DNA of 64,000 nucleotides from assembly GCA_922989275.2 (NCBI GenBank), contig OV277863.1, positions 49,644,999-49,708,998 of the forward strand, in the 5' to 3' direction. Both the position numbers and the translations under genes were made by a program. Positions 35,206 to 44,925 of the stretch are shown piece after piece (the stretch's first letter is position 1; each line of letters opens with the position of its first letter). The notes under the pieces were generated by a model. The model did not search any database. It was not told where the DNA came from and was given only the letters and a program-made list of their open reading frames with translations. This DNA comes from Gari tellinella. Taxonomy: Eukaryota > Mollusca > Bivalvia > Cardiida > Psammobiidae.

Positions 35206-35936
35206 TTGAATTTGAAAAATACTCCAAAATGCAGAGACATTATTCTATCTTGGTTATACTTTAAATGGTAAAAGTTTGACAAAATAAACAAAGCTAAAAG
35301 TATATTAGTGTGAGATGCAAACTCTTGTGACTAAGAATCTCATCAATGAAGCTCTTTATCCAAATAAAAGAAAACATACCTTATTATGACAAGTGTTACA
35401 TGGACTGAACAAAACATTACTCGGATTTGACTTAAACACCACGATTATGACAACTTACTCCCAAACTTGACCGGCCCTATTCTTCGCCGTTAGGGCTAGA
35501 AACGTAGGCGTCAACCATCAGCACCAACGGCCAAAAGCAACATTTTTAATTTTATTCGCATTCACATAATGAAGCTAGCAATATTTATTGACCCGACAGC
35601 TTTTGTATATAATTTGATTATACTTGGCTTCATTAAGCAATGTCTTGTGATATGTTTTTATATATCAGAAACAAAATTTAAAGCAGTGTTGATATGTATA
35701 TTCATACTTTATGAACGCTATTATATGGAACTCAGTACCATGTGATTTAAACATGTTTTAAGCTGAAATACATGAAACAATCATCTGTCACTTATCTTAT
35801 ATCAATTAAGCTAACATACTATATATTAAGGCCTTTAAAAAAGTCATGTACATATAGGTTTCGACAAAACACTGATTTTCTTAGGTGTCACGAACAGAAT
35901 TACCTCCCTTAAATAAACCGTAATTTTCGGTGATAA

Positions 35937-36071
35937 GATGAAAGTATTCTGCCTGTCAGACAGTTTCAATGGATTCAGCACCCTTCATTAAATATAGTGT
36001 CTTCCAAATTTTAACAAAAAATGCCAAGTACTTTTTAACCGAAGACTTTATCAGGAAATAGCTCCAGTCTA
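35937..36071 (-). repeat. Right terminal inverted repeat of the 4.8 kb element
   Basis: Reverse complement of the left terminus with roughly three quarters of positions conserved; see 31246-31382. Confidence 0.8.
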
Positions 36072-36074
36072 TTA

Positions 36075-36399
36075 TGTAATGCGGACTTCTCCAAAGACAG
36101 CTCTCTGCATTACATCCAGTTTTTATTCTGTTGCAACCTATCGTAAAGACCTCTTCTGTCTGTAATCCAGTTATTGCTTGGCTTCCTTATCTCAAGTTGC
36201 TATACATTCTATAATAACAAATCGTATCATGCACAAAGACGCACAACATCGTTGAAAGTGTATGATTACTTTCTGCACTACAGTTTCCCTCTCTACAACA
36301 GTTGGCTTCTTACAACAACATTTGCCACTGTTGTCTAAAGAACAGGGTTTCAGATATAATTGCGTTAACAATTATTTTCATCGTGTTTTAACATGCTCC
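36075..36399. other. No gene recognised
   Basis: No coding or repeat structure is supported. Confidence 0.3.
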
Positions 36400-36486
36400 A
36401 CCAAACCTTATGTTGTGTCCACTCATTAGAATCATCGCTTTGAGGCGATTCTAATGAGAGGTCACAACATAGAGTTGATGGAAGTA
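36400..36486. repeat. Foldback element 4
   Basis: CACCAAACCTTATGTTGTG-TCCACTCATTAGAATC pairs with GATTCTAATGAGAGGTCACAACATAGAGTTGATGG around ATCGCTTTGAGGC. Arms ~38 bp with mismatches. Confidence 0.75.
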
Positions 36487-36799
36487 AACCAGTTTGAGTT
36501 TTAGAAATTTGCCAGCAAAATGAATAATGTATGATATTACCGCCCTATATTTACTACTATAACAACACACAATCTTTGTAACGCAGTGTGTGTCGTTGTA
36601 GAGAGGGAGCACTGTATATGCAATGGTAGACTAGTGTAAATGTTGAAATTGTCAATCTTTGTAATATACTAATAAGAGACTGTGATGAGAAGTCATTGTT
36701 GTTCTGTTAATGTTTGCCAATACAATGCCTTAACGTTTGTCCCTCTTTGTGTGTCGTTGTACAGAGGGAGTACTGTTTATACACCATGGCGATACGCAG

Positions 36800-37440
36800 G
36801 TCGAGTTTGAATTTGATGTTATGCCCCTTGGACTTAGACAATTTCCGACAATTTCTTGTTTCCGCTAATTATCTCATTCATGCACTGACATTTTGAATTG
36901 ACAGTTATTGTATAAATATATCATGACAATTTGACAAAATACAGGTCAAGTTAGAAGTTGGTGTCGGTTAACAAAGTTTTGACAGAATAATGTCCCTTGG
37001 AATAAGAAAAATCTGATAATTTGTGGTTCCCGCTCATTATCTCAGCCATGAATTTACATTTTGAATTAATATTTAGCATATAGACATAACATGGCAATTT
37101 ACAGGTCAAAGTAGAATTCAGTGTAGGTCAAATAAGTTTTTGCAGAATAATGTCCCGTGGACTTAGAAAATGTCCAACAATTTGTGGTTTCTACTTATTA
37201 ACCAAGTCATGTATTAACATTCTGAATTTAAATTTAAAACGCATGTATATATTTATAATGTGCAGGTCATGTTTGAATTTGGTTCCGGTCCGATAATTCA
37301 GAAATAGTAATGCCCCTTGTACGTTCAAAGTTTTGAACAGTTTGTAGTCCCCCCTCAATATGTCAGTCATGCATTCACATTTTGAACTGAAATATCAAAT
37401 ATAGGTACATCATGAGACTGCACAAGTCGGGTTGGACAAT
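36800..37440. repeat. Tandem repeat, ~160-bp period, four units
   Basis: The phrase AATG(T/C)CCC(T/G)TGGA-TTAG recurs at about 36820, 36989, 37149 and 37308. Each unit continues with AATTTGTGGTTTC...CTCA, TCATGCATT-ACATTTTGAATT and CAGGTCA-GTT. Units are 70-80% alike. A weaker earlier pair (AGAGGGAGTACTGT at about 36600 and 36760) precedes the array. Confidence 0.8.
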
Positions 37441-37727
37441 TTCTTATAACTCATGAGTTATACTAAATGGTGAACAATTATTTGGTCTTAAAGTGTGGGA
37501 AACTCACTTTAGCTCTCTCATGGCTTACTTTTCCTGCTTATAAAATATTACACATCTTATTTCATCTTTTGGCTCAGTCTTGCAAATTTTATACATTGTA
37601 CCTGTCTCTAAATATATGCTGTTTCATTTGACCATTGTAATCATTTGATAGCGTCAATCAGTTAAAGTCGTACTATTTGGTAATTTTCCAGCTAACATGT
37701 ATAAATGCCTCGATTTAATCAATAGTA

Positions 37728-38850
37728 GAGGGCATTTAGCGTCAAAATCCAAATAAAGGAACTAATTTACACAGAAATTATGTTTGTGCCTTCATATGCT
37801 ACGACATGAACCGAATAACAGAAAACAAGTCCCAAGAAATCACACGATGCGAAATATGATTTTTGGGGTAAAATGATTAAAATCATAAATGAAAACGCGA
37901 TTTTTTGGAATTTCGCCGCTGTGGCCATGGTTTTGAACAATAAAGCTCCAAATTTTTAGATTGGACACATATTTTATTACACCGGATGCTAGTTCTACAT
38001 CGGCTAAAGAAAAAATACAACAATTGGGGTTTTGGGGTGAAACATGTAAAAAACCCACCTAAAAACACCAATTTTGGAATTTCGATACCGTGTCCGTTGG
38101 TATGAAAATAAATGCTCTAGATTGAAATATTAGATGCCCACACCAGCTTAATATAACTAGTAAATATAACTTGTTCTAGTAAGCTTAAATATTTGTTTTA
38201 AAAAAATGTGTTTTTATGGTTACATTTTTGTGGTAAAATGGTTAAAATGATAAATGAAAACACGATTTTTTGCAATTTCGCCACTGTGCCTTAGTTTTGA
38301 GCACAAAAACTCCAAAATTTCAGATTACACACATATTCCATTACACTGCAGGTAACTACTACATCGGCGTAAAGAAAAGTTGCAACTAGGTTTTTAGGGG
38401 TAAAAATTGTAAAAAACAATAACAAAAAAACTTTAAAAAACCTAAATTTTTGGAATTGCTATACAGTGTCCTTGGATACAGAGAAAATGCTTCACTTCTA
38501 TACATTTAACACATATTATATTCCTTTAAATGTAGACAAGTTTAAGTACGGATAAATAAAGGCTTTTAAAGGTTTATATGTTTTGGGTAAAAAATATAAA
38601 AGATATCAACGAAATCACGAATTTTAGGAATTGATATTACTGTGCTCCAAATCGAAAGTTAAACTAAAAGCAATATGATTTAAAGCTTTTAGTACTAATA
38701 GAATTAAATATGATTTCAAAAGTTTTGTTTGTTTGTTTTGTGTTTGATTGCTTTTTTCGGGGGGGGGGGGTAAAATGGGTAAAAAAAGAATTGAAAATGC
38801 AAAACTTCTGGCATTTCACTAAGTACTATGGCCTTGGAATTTAATATAAA
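37728..38850 (-). repeat. Tandem repeat, ~180-bp period, degenerate
   Basis: A block with GGGGTAAAAT--TTAAAA...CGATTTTTTGGAATTTCG recurs at about 37866, 38040, 38232, 38400, 38586 and 38769. The left end GTAGAGGGCATTTAGC matches the end of the oppositely oriented copy at 51890-52420. A G-run of 11-12 interrupts it near 38759-38770. Confidence 0.7.
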
Positions 38851-38884
38851 AACATCAGAAGTACTGATTAGACATGTATAGAGG

Positions 38885-39027
38885 ATATTGAATGAGTGTG
38901 TTGTCAGTCGTGAATTTATTGAACGATTTGGATAAAATAATATGCTGCGAGCCTTGGCGAGCAACATATCATTTTATCCAAGGAGTTCAATAAATTCACG
39001 ACTGACAACACACGAATTTGATATCCT
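38885..39027. repeat. Foldback element 5
   Basis: GGATATTGAATGAGTGTGTTGTCAGTCGTGAATTTATTGAAC pairs with its reverse complement at 38983-39027, continuing through TTGGATAAAATAATATG to the centre GCGAGCCTTGGCGAGC. Arms of about 65 bp with few mismatches. Confidence 0.85.
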
Positions 39028-40125
39028 ATTTATCACATAAACACCAACTGACACGAAAATCCGAACGCTCTTACTTTCATGTTTGCCCTCGGCTCTTAGG
39101 AAAACGATTCGTCATAGGTGTTATTCGGTTTTATTCATCCGTAGATAAAAACACCTATCAATCTAAAATAAAGAAAAACAACATTAATGTGTTGTGAAAA
39201 GACTTCTCCGATATCATATTTTAGAATAATATTTAATTTAAAACTGTTCTAACTGACTCAAAATGATGATTTGACAGTTAGAATCAAGTTCTGTTTTCAA
39301 AATAACGTCGTTATAGCAACACGACGTCATTATCATTGTAACATCTATTTGAAAAAACTGTCTGAGTCACTGTTATACTAGAGCTCTACGTAGCCTAATT
39401 TACAGCCTGAGTTTGCGGGACTGATTTAGATAATGTTTTTATGACACTTGGAAATGTTTTATATCCCTAGTGGTGATCTTATTTTGTCTGCATTTTCTCA
39501 ACTGATTTAAAGTCGGCGTAGTAATACAGTACTTTGGTGATTCGAAAATTAGTATAAAATATATGCCCAGTGGGCCGTACGATTTTTACGGCCCTCTATA
39601 TTTTGCACGTTGATGTGATAAAAGGTTATATTGATATAAAATTGTAAGACTTGTTGTTGTTTCTAACAGAAGTTGTAAAAAATATAGATATTAAAGCCAA
39701 TTTTCGAAATCTCACTTCCTTGACCTTTTATATTAACTGCTTAAATTCTAAAATATAGACACATCCCTATTTAAAGATACGGAAAACCCATATTTGGCCT
39801 AAAACTTTGTTTTTGTAAATGGGTGCCAGGCATTCTTATAAACATACATGTACATATATAGATCTATTCGATAAAGAAAAGGATTGATGTAAAACAAAAA
39901 TACCCACTCCCCTGTTGATTTTATACTCCATATATAGCTCGTAAGTTTCAAACAGTTACCTAATATAGTTATTTAGAAAAGTTATCTTATAAAATATTAA
40001 CCTAAAAGCAAACAAAAACGATGTAGGCGACAGGGTGATGACAATAGCTTGAATGTTCGAAAAGTATAACCAAACATGATAATGAAACAAGTAAAAATGA
40101 TTCACAAAACAGGTTTGCGTTTGAC
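39028..40125. other. No gene recognised
   Basis: At 39575-39600 GGGCCGTACGATTTTTACGGCCC is a short hairpin. Nothing else is supported. Confidence 0.35.
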
Positions 40126-40128
40126 TGG

Positions 40129-40195
40129 ATTCGAACGTCTGACCTCATATCACACAGTCCTAACAGTCCTACGTGTTAACAAGAGCAATCGCGAT
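40129..40195 (-). repeat. tRNA-like relic
   Basis: Minus strand: TTGCTCTTGTTAACACG resembles a D-arm/A box and GACGTTCGAATCCAGTC is a T-arm with an intact B box (GTTCGAATCC). The stems do not close convincingly. Confidence 0.4.
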
Positions 40196-40494
40196 ATCTG
40201 TTACAGGGCTTCTACTAATAAACAAGTGAAATGCATACGCTCAATGTAAGCCTCAGTGTACCGTCTGTACAGTAGACAACTAACAAAATGTGATTTAGTA
40301 CTACTTTTGGTGTAAATAAAGAAGAAATTAGCTGGGCTAGGTTTGGTTTAAAAGGCTTATCTAGCAGACTCCCTTTACAAGTCATTTATGCCTCGTTATT
40401 TGTTTCCATTCCAAATGCGAACTTCAATAAGTTTCTCTGTTTGTTCCAAATTGTGGGGGATATATGTTTTTCCGGCTAAAGCCAGAAAACAAAA

Positions 40495-40568
40495 ATGAGA
40501 AGGTTGGGATTCGAACCCGTGGGGAGGCAAATTATGCTGTATCATTAGAAAGCGCGACCACGGTTACG
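40495..40568 (-). repeat. tRNA-like relic
   Basis: Minus strand: CCGTGGTCGCGCTTTC is at the A-box position and CACGGGTTCGAATCCCAACC carries a perfect B box. Part of a SINE or a tRNA pseudogene. Confidence 0.45.
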
Positions 40569-40579
40569 TTCTTATCGTA

Positions 40580-41653
40580 TTTGAATTGTTTGTACCGAGA
40601 GTTACAAAGATATACTCTGTCAATGGACGGAGTAGAAAGAGCGATTGAGAATATCTGAAACAAAAAACCACTAAGATTGAGGTTGTTATTAGACTGATCA
40701 TATTTTCAATGCCATATGTACAACAACGGCATACATTTGCTTTTATTTGGGAATTTTTTGTCTTTTTCTTTTATACAAATACACCTGGTCCATTCGGTGT
40801 TCAGTCTGTTTAAGCTAAAATAGTTCTAATGAGAACTAAAGCTTTCAGAAAATATGTTCAAAACGTAACATTTATAAATATATATGTATATATTATAAAT
40901 AAATATGTACTTGTTCGGAGGTTAATTGCTGCGACCTTTGGATATATGAATATAAAAGAACCAAATCTGCACGTAAGAGACATACCCATTTACACTGCAT
41001 GTTAGATATAATGATAGGTAAGTTTGTTTTCAACAAAACAAAATAGTTGTGTGTAAAGAATTACAGAAAACCATCTATATCCCAAATCGTTAGGTATGGC
41101 ATATCCCCCATATTGCATGCTAATATTACCTGTCTTAGTTATCTATACATTAAGCAATGTACTATTTTAACAGTGCTAGTTACGTAGTGTCGCAAAAATG
41201 GGTTTCCTTATTTGAAGAAGTTTTTAAGATATAAATATCCACATAACAAAATAGTTAAAAATACCAGGAGAAAGGAAACATGATTTTATTGTTGAAAGGT
41301 CATAATGTGTGATTATTAACGTAAAATAGTATAAAACATCACTGGATTGCATTAATAAATTTTATTTTAATTGTTATCAAATGTTTTTCTAACCCTTTGA
41401 CTATGTTTGTCCTCTACCTACATGACTGATAAGCCATGTGTACACTATTATTGGAAACGATACACCAGGAGTACTGTACATGTAAATAGTTTTCCCAGTT
41501 AGCTCAGTTGGAAACAACACCCAACTTTCGTTGAATACGATATACTAACAGTTGTCAAGTAAGGTGGAGTAAGGGAGACATTCTGGTCATTTGTTTGGCA
41601 GTGTTATTAGCCATTTTCACCAATATCAGTCGTTTGGTTAAACAATATCAACA
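40580..41653. other. No gene; tRNA-like fragment before the LTR element
   Basis: CCCAGTTAGCTCAGTTGG at 41488-41505 looks like the 5' half of a tRNA, but no B box follows. The stretch is otherwise AT-rich. The LTR element begins at 41654; the first TSD copy is AACA (41650-41653). Confidence 0.4.
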
Positions 41654-42213
41654 TGTCACAGAGTCAGATTTACCTGTTTATCTATTCATATATATGCTTA
41701 GTTATCCATCTTTGTCCGTCATTTCATCTCATTATTTCATCACCTCATTGAGTTACTTTCGTTTTGATGCTAACCCTAACCTCTAACCCTAGTTGACCTT
41801 TGGTGGCGGGAAGCTACGTCATATCCCACAATTCCTAGCAGTCACCTGTGCACTTGGTAATAAACTACTGTTGACGAAGGTCGCATGTTTCTTGTTGCAC
41901 AGGCCATTTTCCCATTCTAGCGTGCCCGCCTTACATTTCAGGTATTTATTGTATATGAAAGTAGCTTAGGCATTTTTCCACCTTTTGCCATTCATCATTT
42001 TCCATGTCATTTCATTTATATCATTTATTCATAACTTTTCCTTGCGTGGCAAAGGCACTTGGTAATGAACTACTGTTGACGAAGGTCGCATGTTTCTTGT
42101 TGCACAGGCCATTTTCCCATTCTAGCGTGCCCGCCTTACATTTCAGGCAACCCACCCAACTAAGAAAGAACTCACATCAACCCAGAAGTATTGCGCATTT
42201 GAGGTTGGTAACA
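41654..42213 (+). repeat. 5' LTR
   Basis: 560 bp, TGTCACA...GGTAACA. It contains a 92-bp direct duplication (41851-41942 and 42056-42147) differing by one base. Only the first copy has an AATAAA (41859-41864); the second reads AATGAA. Near 41769-41792 it has CTAACCCTAACCTCTAACCC, a telomere-like run. Confidence 0.97.
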
Positions 42214-42232
42214 TTTGGTGGCCAGTGTTCTC
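42214..42232 (+). promoter_or_regulatory. Candidate primer-binding site
   Basis: Two bases after the LTR the sequence reads TGGTGGCCAGTG. TGG is the expected complement of a tRNA 3' CCA end. I could not assign the tRNA. Confidence 0.5.
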
Positions 42233-43776
42233 TTGGTTCGGTTGGCATTGGGTGCGAATTGGTCGGCCATTACAACGGCTAGCGCCGAGGAGACCGGATG
42301 ACACCGGGGGTGTTCCGAAGTGACGTCACTACCGGGGATTCCGCCATTGGAATGTGGTGTAAACAAACACACGTTGGAATGAAGTGAACGCATGGCTTTG
42401 GTATTACACTTATTACTGACTGAATGCTTGAAAAGCAGATTATTTTACTCGTAGTAAACAGTGTTGAGTATACGCAAACCAGTGAACTGTTTATTTTGTA
42501 ATATCTACCGCGTGTCAGTGATATAGTAATGTGTTTCCGTGGTTTATCCATTTAGCAGATTACACGTCTGTTGTTTGACATTATGCTAGTGACACCTGTT
42601 CGTCTTACGCTATACACATCAGCATGAACGTTATATAAACTTTCCCTACGCTTGAAGCAGGATACGCTATCTACTTTGCATTAAATATAGTAAACAGATC
42701 CTTCAGGTTGAATTCAGACTGTTTATTTATTCAGTGCTGCAGTGACAGTGACACTCTAAAGTGACATAAATATAAGTGAATTCATCAGTGACTATAGACA
42801 CTTAGAATTAGTTTTGGTTGTATTATTTATGTATTATATATTTGTTAACATGTGCTATAGTTTCAATTCACTTTTTCAGATGTCATTGTGTACTTGAATG
42901 GGTTGTTGTTGTTGTGTGTATGTGTGAGATTGGCACCTTTGGCACGTCACAGTCCAGCACAACCTAACAGAGTTTACAGATTGTGGAGCACTTTGGTATT
43001 GGTGAGCACTTTAACCTACTAACATCCTTTTTCTTCATAGTCATCCATCCATACATCATTTTCAGAGTGTCTCCATCTACATGAAAGTTGCAAACAGTAT
43101 TTCTTTAATACTATATAACCCTGTGAAGTTTCATCAAAATCAGTTATTGAAAATTGTTCTGTTGATGAAGTTTGACAGGTTGCTGTATCATCTGTAAATT
43201 CAGTTTATATGATAGATACTTATGTAGACTGTTGCTAGTGTCACATGGTGTAGATAGATATCTGGTATAGCATAATAGATTGGTATCTGGTATAGCATAA
43301 TAGATTGGTATATGGTATAGCATAATAGACTGGTATCTGGTATAGCATAATATATTGGTATCTAGTATAGCGTAGTAGATTGGTATTTGGTATAGCGTAG
43401 CAGGTCGGTATTTGCGTATAGCTATTAATATAGTAGATCACTGTTTACATATGGCATAGCAGGATATTTTTGTGTATAGCTTAGTTAACTGGTATTTGTG
43501 TAAAGAACAGTTGAAAGTGGTAGACTGCAGTAAGCTGATTAGTTTAAACTGTTACATCTCTCTTGATTGTACAAATATTTGGAAATTGAGTAATAGGCTT
43601 TATAGATCTAGTTCTTAAAAAAAAAAAAAAAAAGAGTTGTCTTTTCATTTAGAATTTGAAAGCCAAAATATAATTTCATAAGCATTTTCAGATTTTCAGG
43701 CGTAACTATTTTTTTCCACAGTCCATTGGTGCGCTTATTCTCATTTGGTTTTTGTTGACATTTTTACCCTGTCAAG
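42233..43776 (+). other. Untranslated leader with 25-bp tandem repeat
   Basis: About 1.5 kb of noncoding sequence separates the 5' LTR from gag. At 43256-43440 a 25-bp unit (TGGTAT-TGGTATAGCATAATAGAT) repeats about seven times with drift. An A-run of about 17 lies at 43618-43634. Minus-strand open frames over the 25-bp repeat are by-products. Confidence 0.7.
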
Positions 43777-44925
43777 ATGAGTTATGTGCCATGGAATGCT
43801 GAATTGAATTATTATGTTGAACAGGTAATGAGATCAGGTCTTTTTAATGTAGCCCCTGTAAGGCAAGCAGGCCCGAACATAGCCCCTAGGCTAAACTTTG
43901 ATGGGCTTAACCGGAGCGTTCCACCTGTTGTTCATTCAACTCCAGCACCTCAGAACACTACTTTTGTTAGACCTCAGCCTCCCTTGTTTAATTCCTTAAA
44001 TCAGACCCCTGGCCATAATAGGTCAAGTCATACTGGATTAAATCCTAGGACGCCTAAATTGTCAGAATTTTCAGGTCAGACGACAGGAGATGACTTCGAC
44101 ATTTGGAAGTATGAGGTAAATTGTTTATTGAGGGGTAGGCAATATACAGATCACAGCATTTTGGAAGCCATTAGGAGAAGTTTAAAGGGAAATCCCAGGA
44201 CAGTGCTGTTGCACTTAGGAGAATTTGCAACTCTTACAGACATCATGTCAGAGTTGGAAGGATTATATGGGAATGTAGCATCCAATGAGAAGCTCAAAGA
44301 GCAGTTTTATTCTGCTGTTCAAGGAGAGAAAGAGACCGTAGCAGAATATAGTCTTAGGCTGGAGCAACTTCTACGTCGTCCTGGCATAGGATTGGATCCG
44401 TTTACTAAGAACGAGATGTTAAGAAGTAGGATGTGGTCAGGGCTACGGAATGAGATGTTAAAGAATGTTTCCCGTTATAAGTTCGAGAGCATTCGAGACT
44501 TCAACACATTAAGAGTAGAGCTGAGAAAGATTGAGCAGGACTTGGAACGGGGCAAATCTACAGATAAGGAAGTATATAAGGACACCACACCAGCAGAGCC
44601 TGATAAGAAAGACAGAAAAGAGACCAAGGAAGAGACAGTTCCCAAAGAAGAAGTTTCTGCTTTCATGACATCCATTGAAAACCGGATGCTCAAGCAGATG
44701 CAGGAGCTTTCTGAGCAGGTAAGTAGGGTACATAACCGTATGGATGCCATGGACAGAGATATTAAATCCCTCAAGAAAGAGAAAGATTGGAATAGAGGTA
44801 AAGATAACAGGGATGGACAGAACAGAAGATGGGGTGATAACAGGAACTGGGAAAAGAAGCAGGAGAACCAGACAAAAGAGAAGACGGATTTAAACAAGCA
44901 AGGACCTCCTCCGAAGGGTCAGTAG
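43777..44925 (+). CDS. gag: Gag polyprotein of the Ty3/Gypsy element
   Basis: 382 residues. Gag builds the cytoplasmic particle that packages the element's RNA. Residues 1-95 are Pro/Asn/Gln-rich and probably disordered. Residues ~105-245 form an all-helical capsid-like (retrotransposon gag/PNMA-type) region: FDIWKYEVNCLL, then GLYGNVAS, FYSAVQGEKETVAEYSLRLE and MLRSRMWSGLR. Residues ~250-300 are charged (Lys/Glu/Asp) and residues ~290-335 probably form a coiled coil. The tail is very basic and rich in Asn, Arg, Lys and Trp (WNRGKDNRDGQNRRWGDNRNW), which could bind RNA. No CCHC zinc knuckle is present. The ATG has A at -3. The last 85 bases overlap the pol frame, and the slippery site lies 27 bases before the stop codon. 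Confidence 0.93.
   Translation: MSYVPWNAELNYYVEQVMRSGLFNVAPVRQAGPNIAPRLNFDGLNRSVPPVVHSTPAPQNTTFVRPQPPLFNSLNQTPGHNRSSHTGLNPRTPKLSEFSGQTTGDDFDIWKYEVNCLLRGRQYTDHSILEAIRRSLKGNPRTVLLHLGEFATLTDIMSELEGLYGNVASNEKLKEQFYSAVQGEKETVAEYSLRLEQLLRRPGIGLDPFTKNEMLRSRMWSGLRNEMLKNVSRYKFESIRDFNTLRVELRKIEQDLERGKSTDKEVYKDTTPAEPDKKDRKETKEETVPKEEVSAFMTSIENRMLKQMQELSEQVSRVHNRMDAMDRDIKSLKKEKDWNRGKDNRDGQNRRWGDNRNWEKKQENQTKEKTDLNKQGPPPKGQ
44889..44895 (+). promoter_or_regulatory. Predicted -1 ribosomal frameshift site TTTAAAC
   Basis: In the gag frame the bases read T TTA AAC, exactly the X XXY YYZ form. A -1 slip moves ribosomes into the pol frame, which is open from 44841. The spacer of 7 bases (44896-44902) is followed by a possible stem, GACC (44903-44906) with GGTC (44917-44920), whose loop CTCC could pair with GGGG (44925-44928) as a pseudoknot. 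GGGTC (44916-44920) could instead pair with GACCC (44946-44950). Confidence 0.8.

Larger units (their letters stand above)
31246..36071 (+). mobile_element. Academ-like DNA transposon, decayed (4.8 kb, long TIRs)
   Basis: The ends are ~135-bp imperfect inverted repeats beginning TAGACTGGAGCTATTTCCTG (left at 31246; right end reversed at 36071). TTA lies directly outside both ends (31243-31245 and 36072-36074), a 3-bp target duplication. Inside are a two-unit tandem repeat (31606-32295), the broken coding sequence of an XPG/FEN-like protein with a Cys-rich tail (33086-35205), and an unrelated inserted repeat (34313-34631). As I recall the literature, Academ elements combine 3-4-bp target duplications with a protein carrying an XPG-type nuclease and a Cys-rich region; that is the reason for the call. 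The family assignment is inference. The boundaries are seen directly. Confidence 0.6.

Noticed and set aside
44475..44897. 140-codon minus-strand frame opposite gag
   Set aside because: A shadow of the Lys/Glu-rich gag codons.
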